Assembly (NCBI RefSeq): GCF_025949665.1
Contig: NZ_JAPDFT010000001.1
Location: 1,984,001 to 2,048,000, forward strand
DNA from: Chryseobacterium viscerum
Lineage (GTDB): Bacteria > Bacteroidota > Bacteroidia > Flavobacteriales > Weeksellaceae
Length of the DNA stretch: 64,000 nucleotides
Direction: 5' to 3'
Part shown: positions 18,461 to 27,446 of the stretch, piece by piece
Position numbering within the stretch: position 1 is the stretch's first letter
Layout of the letters: every line of letters begins with the position of its first letter
The notes under the pieces: generated by a model
The model's database searches: none
What the model was told of the DNA's origin: nothing
Seen by the model: only the letters and a program-made list of their open reading frames with translations
Program-made: the position numbers and the translations under genes

Positions 18461-18561
18461 TATGCTTTTAAGTCTGGATAATTTATCTTTTATAAAGAAC
18501 TTATGAATATAATATCGAAGGGAACAATTTTAATCCACTCTAACTTTTTGGTTTTTATAAA

Positions 18562-18594
18562 TAAAAAAACGTATGCCGGAATGACATACGTTTT
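18562..18594 (-). terminator. Intrinsic terminator of the RND efflux operon
   Basis: 10-bp stem AAAACGTATG/CATACGTTTT with a 9-nt loop. Read on the minus strand it is followed by a T-run, and it lies 24 bp after the last efflux gene's stop codon. Confidence 0.88.
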
Positions 18595-18617
18595 ATAATA
18601 TTACAGCGCAAACACTA

Positions 18618-20033
18618 TTATTTCCAGCCTCCGCCTAAAGCCTGATAAAGCTCTACAGCTGCTTTCATTTTACTGTATCGTGCATTGGAAATATTAAGTT
18701 CCGCATTCAATGAATTCACGCTTGCATTCAATACTTCAAGATAGTTGGCCATACCGTAGTTCACCAATTCCTGGGAATAGTCGACAGATTTTTTGTAGGC
18801 ATCCAGCTCTTTTTGTTTTAATTCAATAAATGAGTCCTGTACAGAGAAAACCCTGATGGCATCTGAAACTTCTTTTCCGGCAGTAAGAACTGTCTTTCTG
18901 AAGTTCAAATAAGCAGTTTCCTGAGCAGCAAGACTTACATCATAGTTTGTTTTGATCTGTCTTTTGTTCAAAATGGGCTGAGCCAGTCCTGCTACTACAT
19001 TCGCAAATAATGAATTCACACTGAATAAGTGATCAATATCCACAGACTGAAGTCCTCCGCTGCCTGTCAATTTTAAAGTTGGGTAAAACTGAGCTTTAGC
19101 AGCATTCGTCAGTTCAAAAGCATTCATTAAGCTGTATTCCGCTCTCATTACATCCGGACGGTTAGCCAGAAGCTGAGTGGGATATCCCAATTTTAAATCA
19201 ATTGGAAGATTCTGTCCTTCCAGTGTAGATCTTTCAATAGAATGAGAAGATTCTCCCATTAAAAGACTCATGGTATTTTCAAGAAGCTGGATCTGTGTAT
19301 CAATATCAATCAATAATGATTTGGCATTGAAAACAAGAGCCTCACTCTGCTGTACCGCTACTTCAGTAACTGTTCCTGAAGTTTTTAAAGCCTTTGTAGC
19401 TTCTAAGTTTTTCTCTCTTACAGCAATGGTTTCGGTAATAATTCTCTTCTGCGCATCAAAAGTTAGCAATTGATAATAAGCAGAAGCAATGGAAGATACC
19501 AGACTGCTTTTAACAGCTTTATGAGCAGCAACAGTTCCTAAATATGTGGCTATCTGTGCTTTTTCCTGTGCCCTTAATTTTCCCCAGATATCTGCTTCCC
19601 ATCCGATACTTGCCGTAATGTCAAATTGGTTTACATAACGTCTTTCTCCAATGATCTGCCCAAATTGGGTGTTGATAGACTGAGTCTGGAAGGTATAGTT
19701 AGGTCCTATAGAAAGTGTCGGCTGATAGGCGGCTTTACTTTGTTTCAGATAAGCTTCTGCAGAATTGATGCTTTGCAGTGCGATTCTGATATCCAGGTTG
19801 TTTTCCAACGCTTTAGAAATATGTCCCTGCAGTATCGGATCTGTGAATATTTCTTTCCATGAAATATTGGCGATGCTGGCACTGTCTGAAGGAAGCATAT
19901 CTGTACGAAATAGTTTTTCGTCTACCACATTCTTCGGTCTTTCATATTCTTTTCTTGCCATACATGATGAGATGGCTCCGAGTATGAAAACTGAAAAAGT
20001 GATTCCTTTTATGATGTTTAATAAGCTCTTCAT
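18618..20033 (-). CDS. RND efflux outer-membrane factor, TolC/NodT (OprM-like) lipoprotein
   Basis: 471 residues with lipobox AISSC (Cys24) and two outer-membrane efflux protein (OEP) repeats: first half about 60-250 (SINSAEAYLKQSKAAYQPT), second half about 270-465 (MRAEYSLMNAFELTNAAKAQFYPTLKL, ending ELYQALGGGW). It forms the trimeric outer-membrane channel of a tripartite efflux pump. It is the last gene of the regulator-MFP-RND-OMF operon, separated from the pump gene by 90 bp that contain a repetitive hairpin. Confidence 0.94.
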   Translation of the reverse strand: MKSLLNIIKGITFSVFILGAISSCMARKEYERPKNVVDEKLFRTDMLPSDSASIANISWKEIFTDPILQGHISKALENNLDIRIALQSINSAEAYLKQSKAAYQPTLSIGPNYTFQTQSINTQFGQIIGERRYVNQFDITASIGWEADIWGKLRAQEKAQIATYLGTVAAHKAVKSSLVSSIASAYYQLLTFDAQKRIITETIAVREKNLEATKALKTSGTVTEVAVQQSEALVFNAKSLLIDIDTQIQLLENTMSLLMGESSHSIERSTLEGQNLPIDLKLGYPTQLLANRPDVMRAEYSLMNAFELTNAAKAQFYPTLKLTGSGGLQSVDIDHLFSVNSLFANVVAGLAQPILNKRQIKTNYDVSLAAQETAYLNFRKTVLTAGKEVSDAIRVFSVQDSFIELKQKELDAYKKSVDYSQELVNYGMANYLEVLNASVNSLNAELNISNARYSKMKAAVELYQALGGGWK

Positions 20034-20040
20034 TATTTTT

Positions 20041-20108
20041 AATTAGAAGTTAGAGTTTAGAAGTTAGAAGTTAGCTTTAGACTCGTCTCAAATTTCTAAC
20101 TTCTAATT
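20041..20108 (-). repeat. TTAGAAGTTAG hairpin repeat inside the efflux operon
   Basis: Perfect 14-bp inverted repeat AATTAGAAGTTAGA/TCTAACTTCTAATT, with more TTAGAAGTTAG copies in tandem inside. It lies between the RND permease and OMF genes. A related hairpin sits at 49919-49981, so this is a dispersed family. It may tune expression of the distal gene. Confidence 0.75.
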
Positions 20109-20123
20109 TCTTAAATCTTAATT

Positions 20124-23100
20124 TTATTCTGCTAAACTGATATCTTCTTTTTTGATAGGTTTAATTTTCTCCTGCAATGTTTCAAAAATCACATACAGAA
20201 CCGGAATCACGAATAATCCCAAAACAGTTCCTATCAATAGTCCGATTGCCGCTCCCGTAGCGATAGATCTGTTACCTACTGCTCCAATTCCACTTGCAAG
20301 AACTAACGGCAATAAACCGAAAATAAAGGCGAACGATGTCATTAGGATAGGTCTCACTCTGGCTTTCGCTGCATTAATGGCTGACATTACAATTGTTTCT
20401 CCATGATGTCTTCTCTGAACAGCAAATTCGACAATAAGGATCGCATTTTTCGCCAGCAATCCCACGAGCATGATCAGGGCAATCTGGAAATAAATATTAT
20501 TCTCCAATCCCATAATCTTCTGCCCGAAATAAGCTCCCATTACCCCAAGAGGAAGAGAAATAACAACAATCAGCGGAAGAATATAACTTTCATACTGTGC
20601 AGAAAGGATAAAATAAACGAAGATCAAACTTAGCCCAAAAATCAGAAGGGTTTGAGATCCTGAGTTTAATTCTTCTCTGGTTAACCCTGTAAATTCTACT
20701 GCATAGTTTTGATTCAGGGTTTCATCGGCCACCTGCTGTACAGCAGTAATTGCATCCCCGGAACTGTATCCGTCAGAGTTTGCTCCTGTCACTTTCACGG
20801 AAGTAAACAGGTTATAACGGCTTACAGATTGTGGTCCATATGCTTTTGTCAATGTTACAAACTGTGAGATCGGAGACATGATACCTGATCCTGTTCTGAC
20901 ATAAAGCTGATTCAGATTTTCGATGTTTTTTCTGTTTTCAGGAAGAGCCTGAACCATAACCCTGAACTGTTTTCCATACTTGGTAAAGTCGGCAGTATAA
21001 ATACCTCCAATATACCCCTGCATGGTAGCCAGAATATCATTTACAGAAACCCCAAGCTGCTTGCTCAGCGGAACATTAATTTCCATCTGATACTGAGGAT
21101 ATTTAGTATTGAATGAAGTCTGTGCAAACTGAATTTCCGGTCTCTGCATCAGCTTCCCGATGAATTCATTGGTTTTAGCATCCAGATCCGCATATTCTCC
21201 ACCTGACTTGTCCAGCAATACCATTTCAAAACCTGCACTGTTACCAAATCCCGGTACACTTGGCGGTTGGAAGAATACCACTTTGGCATCAGGAACAGAT
21301 CCTACGATTCCAAATAATTTTTTGGTAATATCTTCAGAAGTCTGTCCGTCTTTTTTTCTTTCTTCGAATGGTTTTAGTTTCACAAAGGCAAGACCGTTGT
21401 TACTTCCGTTTCCGGATAAGAATCCTCTACCCGTAGAAATTGTTACATTCTGTACCCCCGGAACTTTCAATGCTTTTGCCTGAAGTGTTTTCAAAGCATT
21501 ATACGTTCTTTCCATAGAAGCCCCCGGAGGAAGCTGAACATCTGTAAAGATAATCCCTCTGTCTTCTGTAGGTACAAAACCTTTCTTCATAGTGCTGCTT
21601 GCCCAGAATAAGATCCCTCCGGTAACAGCAAAAATAATTAAGGTAACCCATTTATGTCTTAACAAGAATACAAATCCTCTTCCGTAACGCTCAGTAGTTG
21701 TTTTAAAAGCAATATTAAACTTATAGAAAAACTTCTGTAGTAGATTTAAATTTTTATACTCTTTATGATGCTCTGCATGAGGTTTCAGGAATAGCGAACA
21801 TAAAACCGGACTCAGGGTTAATGCATTAATCGCAGAAATAATGATTGCTATAATCAGCGTAATACCAAACTGTTGGTAGAATACCCCTGTAGGCCCCGTA
21901 ATGAACGTCACCGGAATAAATACTGCAGCCATTACCAACGTAATAGAAATAATAGCTCCTGTAATCTCATCCATTGCTTCTACTGTCGCTTTTTTAGCAT
22001 CTGAAATACCATGTTCCATCTTGGCATGAACAGCCTCGACGACGACGATGGCATCATCCACTACAATACCAATCGCCAGTACCAATGCAAAAAGGGTTAA
22101 CAAGTTTAGTGAATATCCGAAAAGATTCAGGAAGAAGAACGCCCCTACAATAGATACCGGAACCGCGATGGCCGGGATCAGCGTAGATCTGAAGTCCTGA
22201 AGGAAAATATATACTACAATAAATACCAGAATGAAGGCTTCGATCAGGGTGTGTACTACCTTTTCAATAGAAGCTTCCAGGAATTCGTTGGTATCAAAGT
22301 TGAAAGTATACTTTACGCCCTTTGGAAAAGTTCCTTCGGCTGATTTCAGATAGGTTTTGATATTTTTAATAATCTCCTGTGCGTTGGATCCCGGAGTCTG
22401 GAAGATCCCCATACTGATGGAAGGATTGTTTCCGTTCTCCCCGATTCCTGTATAAGACTGTCCTGCCAGTTCTACTTTAGCAACATCTTTCAGCATCAGA
22501 TTTTGTCCGTTTGCCAGAGATTTAATGATAATATTATCATACTGTTCTTTATCGTTGAATTTACCTACATATTTGATGATATATTCAAAAGAACTACCGC
22601 TATTCTGTCCAATAGAACCTGCAGCAGCTTCTCTACTCTGCTCATTGATGGCATTGGTAACATCTGTAGGAGTTACACTGTAGGCAGCCATTTTTGCAGG
22701 ATCCAGCCAGATTCTCATGGAATAGTTTTTACCACCGAAAACGTTGGCATCCCCTACACCATTTACCCTTTTCAGGTTTGGAATAATATTGATATTCAAA
22801 AAGTTCTGAAGGTATACGTCATCCAAATCTTTATTTTCAGAATAGAAAGACATATACATCAGGGCACTGGTCTGCTGTTTCTGGGTTACAACCCCTGAAC
22901 GCGTTACTTCAGACGGCAAAAGAGGTGTTGCTCTGGCTACACGGTTCTGTACGTTTACCGCTGCAATATCCGGATCTATTCCCTGTTTGAAGAAAACCTG
23001 GATCTGAGCAGAACCATCGTTCCCGGCGCTGGAAGTGATATAATCCATACCTTCCACCCCATTAATCTGCTCTTCCAAAGGTACTACTACACTTTTCATC

Positions 23101-23270
23101 ACCGTCTCAGCATTGGCTCCCGTATAGTTTGCGGAAACACTTACTGTAGGTGGTGCAATATCCGGATACTGTGTAACCGGTAACGAGATCAGTCCTAACA
23201 CACCGAGAATCACAATCAAGATTGAGATTACGGTAGATAAAACCGGTCTGTTAATAAAGTTTTTTATCAT
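20124..23270 (-). CDS. RND multidrug efflux permease, HAE1/AcrB family
   Basis: 1048 residues, typical AcrB length, with 12 membrane helices and two large periplasmic loops. Features include the N-terminal FINRPVLSTVISILIV helix, the proton-relay pair D405-D406 in GIVVDDAIVVVEAVH, the FITGPTGVFYQQF segment and the C-terminal GIGAVGNRSIATGAAIG motif. It exports hydrophobic compounds by proton antiport, as a trimer with the adaptor and OMF encoded next to it. The 3' end of the adaptor gene overlaps its start by 1 bp, so translation is coupled. Drug range cannot be read from the sequence. Confidence 0.96.
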   Translation of the reverse strand: MIKNFINRPVLSTVISILIVILGVLGLISLPVTQYPDIAPPTVSVSANYTGANAETVMKSVVVPLEEQINGVEGMDYITSSAGNDGSAQIQVFFKQGIDPDIAAVNVQNRVARATPLLPSEVTRSGVVTQKQQTSALMYMSFYSENKDLDDVYLQNFLNINIIPNLKRVNGVGDANVFGGKNYSMRIWLDPAKMAAYSVTPTDVTNAINEQSREAAAGSIGQNSGSSFEYIIKYVGKFNDKEQYDNIIIKSLANGQNLMLKDVAKVELAGQSYTGIGENGNNPSISMGIFQTPGSNAQEIIKNIKTYLKSAEGTFPKGVKYTFNFDTNEFLEASIEKVVHTLIEAFILVFIVVYIFLQDFRSTLIPAIAVPVSIVGAFFFLNLFGYSLNLLTLFALVLAIGIVVDDAIVVVEAVHAKMEHGISDAKKATVEAMDEITGAIISITLVMAAVFIPVTFITGPTGVFYQQFGITLIIAIIISAINALTLSPVLCSLFLKPHAEHHKEYKNLNLLQKFFYKFNIAFKTTTERYGRGFVFLLRHKWVTLIIFAVTGGILFWASSTMKKGFVPTEDRGIIFTDVQLPPGASMERTYNALKTLQAKALKVPGVQNVTISTGRGFLSGNGSNNGLAFVKLKPFEERKKDGQTSEDITKKLFGIVGSVPDAKVVFFQPPSVPGFGNSAGFEMVLLDKSGGEYADLDAKTNEFIGKLMQRPEIQFAQTSFNTKYPQYQMEINVPLSKQLGVSVNDILATMQGYIGGIYTADFTKYGKQFRVMVQALPENRKNIENLNQLYVRTGSGIMSPISQFVTLTKAYGPQSVSRYNLFTSVKVTGANSDGYSSGDAITAVQQVADETLNQNYAVEFTGLTREELNSGSQTLLIFGLSLIFVYFILSAQYESYILPLIVVISLPLGVMGAYFGQKIMGLENNIYFQIALIMLVGLLAKNAILIVEFAVQRRHHGETIVMSAINAAKARVRPILMTSFAFIFGLLPLVLASGIGAVGNRSIATGAAIGLLIGTVLGLFVIPVLYVIFETLQEKIKPIKKEDISLAE

Positions 23271-24457
23271 TAGAATTTCGGTTTTATTGATTGAACAAGA
23301 CTATCCATTTTGATTGGCTTTGGTTTCACTGCTGTTCCCGGTTTCAAACCTCCGATACCAGCGGCAATAACTTTTTCACCTCTATTAACTCCTGATTTGA
23401 TAAGCGCTAAATTGTCGATTCTGTCAATAACATTTACAACAATATTTCTGGCCGTATCTCCTTTTTCTACTTTATATACGTAAACAATACCCTGTTGCTC
23501 GTAAGTAGCACTTTCAGGTACAACAAGAACATTATCATAATGCTGAGGGAATCTGATGGTTCCACTGTTACCATTACTTAATAATTTCTGCGCATTCGAG
23601 AAAGCAACTCTGAACTGGATGGTCCCCGTTGTAGGATCAATCTGACCGGTAATAGCTTCTATTTTTCCTTTTTCAGGATAAAGACTTCCATTGGCCAGTT
23701 GAAGCTCAACCATTGGTAAGTTTTTGATTTTTTCAGGCATAGAAGCTCCCGGAGATTTTTCAAGGAAATCAAAATATTCTTTTTCATTCATTGCAAAGTA
23801 AGCATAGATCCCAGACGTATCAGAAATCGTCGTCAGAGGTGTCTGATCAGACGGTCCTACCAAGCTTCCTACTTTCAACGGCAGCCTCCCGATCACCCCT
23901 GAAATAGGAGCACGAATGATGGAATATTCGATATTGGCTTCTACTCCTTTGTAATTGGCTTGTGCCTGTCTTTTGGAAGCATTGGCCTGTTGTAGCTGGG
24001 CTTGAGCCTGTGCCAGCTGAGCTTGTGCAGTCTGCAGCTGTACATTACTGATGATATTTTTCTGAACCAAAGGTTTTAGTTTATTTACTTCAACCTGAGC
24101 AGCATTTACAGAAGCCTGAGCAGCGGCAACACTGGATTCAGCAGCCCCGATTCCTGCTTTGGAAGCGGCCGCATTTTCGTTCAGGATATTGGTTTCCAAA
24201 CGGAACAAAGGCTGTCCTTTTGTAACATATTGTCCTTCATCTACCAATACCTGGGTAATATATCCCTGTATTTTTGCACGTACATCATTGTTTACCCTAC
24301 CCTGAATGGTAGCCGGAAACGTCTGATAACCCACTATATTTTTTGACTCCACGGAAACAACAGGATACGGCTTGGCACCATCCTGTTTCGGAGCTTCTTT
24401 TTTGCAGGCTGTCAGTGAAAGCGCTGCAATGGAAAGTATAACTAGCTTATTATTCAT
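23270..24457 (-). CDS. RND efflux periplasmic adaptor (MFP/AcrA family), lipoprotein
   Basis: 395 residues with lipobox SLTAC (Cys18), a split lipoyl/barrel-sandwich domain (YITQVLVDEGQYVTKGQPLFRLE and IIRAPISGVIGRLPLKVGSLV) and an alpha-hairpin rich in AQ repeats (QLQTAQAQLAQAQAQLQQA, about 140-170). Beta-barrel and membrane-proximal domains follow. It bridges the inner-membrane pump and the outer-membrane channel. It starts just after the regulator gene and overlaps the permease start. Confidence 0.95.
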   Translation of the reverse strand: MNNKLVILSIAALSLTACKKEAPKQDGAKPYPVVSVESKNIVGYQTFPATIQGRVNNDVRAKIQGYITQVLVDEGQYVTKGQPLFRLETNILNENAAASKAGIGAAESSVAAAQASVNAAQVEVNKLKPLVQKNIISNVQLQTAQAQLAQAQAQLQQANASKRQAQANYKGVEANIEYSIIRAPISGVIGRLPLKVGSLVGPSDQTPLTTISDTSGIYAYFAMNEKEYFDFLEKSPGASMPEKIKNLPMVELQLANGSLYPEKGKIEAITGQIDPTTGTIQFRVAFSNAQKLLSNGNSGTIRFPQHYDNVLVVPESATYEQQGIVYVYKVEKGDTARNIVVNVIDRIDNLALIKSGVNRGEKVIAAGIGGLKPGTAVKPKPIKMDSLVQSIKPKF

Positions 24458-24458
24458 T

Positions 24459-24914
24459 TTATAGTTTATTAAGAGATTCCTGTATATTTTCTATGTTTTT
24501 GTTTAAAAGTGCTTTGTAAACTTCTATTCTTTCATTGTATCCATCGTCTTTACTTTTTTTAAAATTGTTTAAATCATCTAATAGTTTCAGTTCGTCCTGC
24601 ATTTTCTGGACAATTTTCTCGAATCGTATTTTTTTGTATTCATCATTGATGAAAAAATACCGCTTACGCTCATCCATTTTGTTACGGTCAACAATAAGCT
24701 GAGCATTTAACAATAATGAAATACTGGTAGAAACGGAACTTTTGCTCGCAGAGAGCACTTCAACAAATTCGTCAAAAGTAATTCCTACTTTCTCATAGTC
24801 AAAAAGAAGGTAGGAATAGATTTTTGATGCTAAAGGGGGTAAGTTGAACACAATGCCATAAAATCTTACGGCATCCTGAAATATTTTCTCATCAATTTCT
24901 ATACTTTGGTGCAT
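24459..24914 (-). CDS. GbsR/MarR-type regulator of the efflux operon
   Basis: About 151 residues. The winged helix is FDEFVEVLSASKSSVSTSISLLLNAQLIV with a KMDERKRYFF wing, followed by a coiled-coil-like C-terminus (QDELKLLDDLNNFKKS). This layout is typical of the GbsR/MarR regulators that head RND operons in Flavobacteriia. The longest frame starts at a TTG (24932); the ATG at 24914 is preferred. It lies 1 bp upstream of the adaptor gene and probably represses the whole operon, releasing on drug binding. Confidence 0.88.
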   Translation of the reverse strand: MHQSIEIDEKIFQDAVRFYGIVFNLPPLASKIYSYLLFDYEKVGITFDEFVEVLSASKSSVSTSISLLLNAQLIVDRNKMDERKRYFFINDEYKKIRFEKIVQKMQDELKLLDDLNNFKKSKDDGYNERIEVYKALLNKNIENIQESLNKL

Positions 24915-24929
24915 ATATAAAAATTTGAA

Positions 24930-24962
24930 CAAAAGTAAAAATTAGTTCAGAACCAAACGAAC
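24930..24962 (-). promoter_or_regulatory. Efflux operon promoter with candidate operator
   Basis: On the minus strand TACTTTTG (24930-24937) fits the -7 element, with a TTG 16 bp upstream, one short of the usual spacing. The -33 region overlaps an inverted repeat GTTC-N10-GAAC (24945-24962), a possible binding site for the GbsR-like repressor. Confidence 0.45.
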
Positions 24963-25029
24963 AAACCTGATAGAGTTTATAAATACAGGCCGGTTTAAAA
25001 ATTCAATGAAAGATGATTTAACTTTTTGC

Positions 25030-25542
25030 TTAAATTATAATCTTCTCAAAAGCTTTTCTCATGCCATCTCTCAAAAGAACCTCTCCGCAATAGGAATAAC
25101 CTCTGCCTTCAAGGATTTTCAACATCGCAATATTATCATGATTGGTATCTACTTTAATACTCTGAATGTCATGAGATTTGGTAAATTCTTCAATGTGATC
25201 AAAAAACTTCTTCACCATTCCTTGCCCTGCAAATTTTTCATCCACAGCTACTCTGTGAACCACTACAAATTCACCATCACTCAGCCATGCTCCTTCAATG
25301 GTACTGTAAGCAGGTTCATCATTCAGAATCAGTGCTCCATATACTGCAATTTCTCCGTCTACTGTCAAAACATGTCCGAAACCTTTAGCAATATCACTTT
25401 CTACTGTCCCGAGGTTAGGATATCCGTTCTGCCATTGGGTACTTCCGTCTTGTCTTCTTCTTTCAATAGATTGCTGGATAATTTCCCAAATCCTGTTTCT
25501 GTCTTCAATTTGCGATTGTCTTAGTTTGATCTCTGGGTTCAT
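25030..25542 (-). CDS. GNAT family N-acetyltransferase
   Basis: 170 residues. The GNAT core includes VVHRVAVDEKFAGQGMVKKFFDHIEEF (about 86-112, with the Q/R-x-x-G-x-G/A acetyl-CoA loop as FAGQGM) and a terminal NIAMLKILEGRGYSYCGEV strand-helix-strand. It acetylates an unknown substrate. It is unrelated in detail to the GNAT at 15.6 kb. It is separated from the DUF2007 gene upstream by a strong terminator, so it is probably transcribed alone. Confidence 0.88.
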   Translation of the reverse strand: MNPEIKLRQSQIEDRNRIWEIIQQSIERRRQDGSTQWQNGYPNLGTVESDIAKGFGHVLTVDGEIAVYGALILNDEPAYSTIEGAWLSDGEFVVVHRVAVDEKFAGQGMVKKFFDHIEEFTKSHDIQSIKVDTNHDNIAMLKILEGRGYSYCGEVLLRDGMRKAFEKIII

Positions 25543-25644
25543 GTTGTAAAATTTGATTTAAAGATTGAATGATTTAAAGATTAAAAATCAGAACAACTGT
25601 CCGTTCAGTCTTTGAAATGTTGTCTTTTAATAGTTTGTAATTAA

Positions 25645-25682
25645 TTAAAAAACCGAAAATTAATTAAGATTAATTTTCGGTT
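25645..25682 (-). terminator. Intrinsic terminator of DUF2007 gene
   Basis: 14-bp perfect stem AACCGAAAATTAAT/ATTAATTTTCGGTT with a 4-nt loop and a T-run on the minus strand. Confidence 0.85.
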
Positions 25683-25714
25683 CGAAGTAGTAAAATTTAA
25701 AATTATGAAATTGT

Positions 25715-25945
25715 TTATTGATTTTCACTTTGTTGAAGGTAAGCATCAATAATTTCAAATGCTCTTTTTTCTTCTTCCAAATCTACCATTACCTTCAGCG
25801 AAGTTGCTGTTGGTGTAGTGGTAAACGTAAGATAGTTATTTTCAACGGTATTTGCAATTTGTGCATCATCCAATTTAGACTTAACCAACTGAATTTCTGA
25901 AGGATTATCACTTACATAAACTGACACTCTCGTACTTCTTTCCAT
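25715..25945 (-). CDS. DUF2007 domain protein (putative signal-transducing protein)
   Basis: 76 residues, the size of a single DUF2007 domain. An ACT-like beta-alpha-beta pattern is visible: VSVYVSDNPSEIQLVKSKLDDAQIANTVEN, then LKVMVDLEEEKRAFEIIDAYL. The family has no proven function and is named as putative signal transducer. It is soluble and cytoplasmic. It is downstream of lat by about 60 bp on the same strand and closed by its own terminator, so it could share the lysine operon transcript. Confidence 0.85.
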   Translation of the reverse strand: MERSTRVSVYVSDNPSEIQLVKSKLDDAQIANTVENNYLTFTTTPTATSLKVMVDLEEEKRAFEIIDAYLQQSENQ

Positions 25946-26006
25946 ATTCTAATTGTTTGAGTATCTAAATATACGATGTTTTTTTTAAAATTACAAATCC
26001 CGGGTT

Positions 26007-27332
26007 TTAAATTTTATTAATATTGCTTTCAATTTTATCTAAAGCAAGCTGGATTTCTTCTTTAGTAACATTCAAATGAGGTCTGAAACGAAGAGACTGA
26101 TCTCCACAAGGAAGAATGATCAATCCATCATTGAAAAGCTCATTCATCAAATGATTTCTCTGCTCTGCAGTTGGAAGATCAATAGCACACATCAATCCTC
26201 TTCCTCTTGCATTTGAAATTTTTTCAGGATATTTTTCAGCAAGGGCTTTCAGGCTTTCCAATAAGAAATCACCAACCACTCTTGCATTTTCAACCAGGTT
26301 TTCTTTTTCAATCACTTCCATTACCAGCTGGAAACGAAGCATATCAATAAAGTTTCCTCCGAATGTAGAATTGATTCTTGAGCTTTCTTTGAAAACATTA
26401 TTCGGAACTTCATCAAACTTCTCTTTATTGGCTAAAACACCACAAACCTGTGCTTTTTTACCGAAAGAAATAATGTCCGGTTTTGCTGTAAAGTGCTGGA
26501 ATGCCCACATTTTTCCTGTAATGGCAATTCCTGTCTGAACTTCATCAAAAATAAGTAAGATTTCGTTGTCATCACAGATTCTTCTTAATCCCAACAGGAA
26601 TTCGTCTCTGAAATGATTGTCACCTCCTTCTGCCTGAATAGGTTCTATGATGATACAAGCCACTTTATCAGGGTGCATCAGAATAGCCTCTTCAATTTGA
26701 AGTAAAGCAAGGTTTTCATTTTTGATTGTTTCTTCAAGGTTTTCTTCTGTAATCGGGAACTTTAATTTTGGATTTAAAATTCTCGGCCAGTTGAACATTG
26801 GGAAATATTGATATTTTCTTGGATCAGAAGTATTGGTTAAGCTCAAAGTATAACCACTTCTTCCGTGGAAAGCCTGTTTGAAGTGAATGCAGATTCCTGC
26901 TTCTGTTTCTAATCCTTTTGCAAAGTTTTTGCGGGTTTTCCAGTCGAAGCATGCTTTCATTGCATTTTCAACGCCCAGAGTTCCGCCTTCGATAAAGAAA
27001 GCATATTGTAATTCTTCAGGAATAACCACTCTTTCAAATACCTCAAGGAAATGAGCATATTCTTCCGAGTAAACGTCAGCCAAAGTAGGCTTATTTACAG
27101 CCATTCTTCCCAACCATTCTGATCTTTCTACAAGGTAAGGATGATTGTATCCGATGGATGCTGATGCAAACATAGAGAACATATCCAGGTATTCTTTGTC
27201 TGTAAGTTTATCATAAAGCCATGAACCGTGTGATTTTTCAATATCCATCACAAAATCGAAACCGTCTGCCAACACGTGTTTTCCTACTGTTTCTTTTACT
27301 TTATTTGCTTTTATATCTAATGTTTGTTCCAT
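26007..27332 (-). CDS. lat: L-lysine 6-transaminase (LAT)
   Basis: 441 residues, a class III PLP aminotransferase. Visible are the GGTLGVENAMKACFDWKTRKNF segment characteristic of LAT, the PLP-binding D263 in FDEVQTG and the Schiff-base lysine K292/K293 in SFGKKAQVCG. It moves the epsilon-amino group of L-lysine to 2-oxoglutarate, giving 2-aminoadipate 6-semialdehyde and glutamate. The semialdehyde dehydrogenase is encoded immediately upstream on the same strand, completing conversion of lysine to 2-aminoadipate. A 114-bp gap with a hairpin separates the two genes. Confidence 0.95.
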   Translation of the reverse strand: MEQTLDIKANKVKETVGKHVLADGFDFVMDIEKSHGSWLYDKLTDKEYLDMFSMFASASIGYNHPYLVERSEWLGRMAVNKPTLADVYSEEYAHFLEVFERVVIPEELQYAFFIEGGTLGVENAMKACFDWKTRKNFAKGLETEAGICIHFKQAFHGRSGYTLSLTNTSDPRKYQYFPMFNWPRILNPKLKFPITEENLEETIKNENLALLQIEEAILMHPDKVACIIIEPIQAEGGDNHFRDEFLLGLRRICDDNEILLIFDEVQTGIAITGKMWAFQHFTAKPDIISFGKKAQVCGVLANKEKFDEVPNNVFKESSRINSTFGGNFIDMLRFQLVMEVIEKENLVENARVVGDFLLESLKALAEKYPEKISNARGRGLMCAIDLPTAEQRNHLMNELFNDGLIILPCGDQSLRFRPHLNVTKEEIQLALDKIESNINKI

Positions 27333-27359
27333 AATAAATTTGTAGTGTGATTTAATAAG

Positions 27360-27402
27360 TGAATGATTAAATGGTCCAGAGAATGAAACATTTAATCATT
27401 CA
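27360..27402 (-). repeat. Inverted repeat between pcd and lat
   Basis: Perfect 14-bp arms TGAATGATTAAATG/CATTTAATCATTCA around a 15-nt loop, with partial pairing continuing outwards (AATAA/TTATT). Related TGAATGATT-type words occur in other gaps (about 25565 and 39070), so it may belong to a dispersed family. Confidence 0.65.
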
Positions 27403-27446
27403 GGTTATTAAGTTTTATGTTTTTTTGAGTGCTTTAAGTAAAGCTT

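Noticed and set aside
22503-22898. 131-codon frame antisense to the RND permease gene
   Set aside because: Fully inside a conserved gene on the other strand, with no recognisable features.
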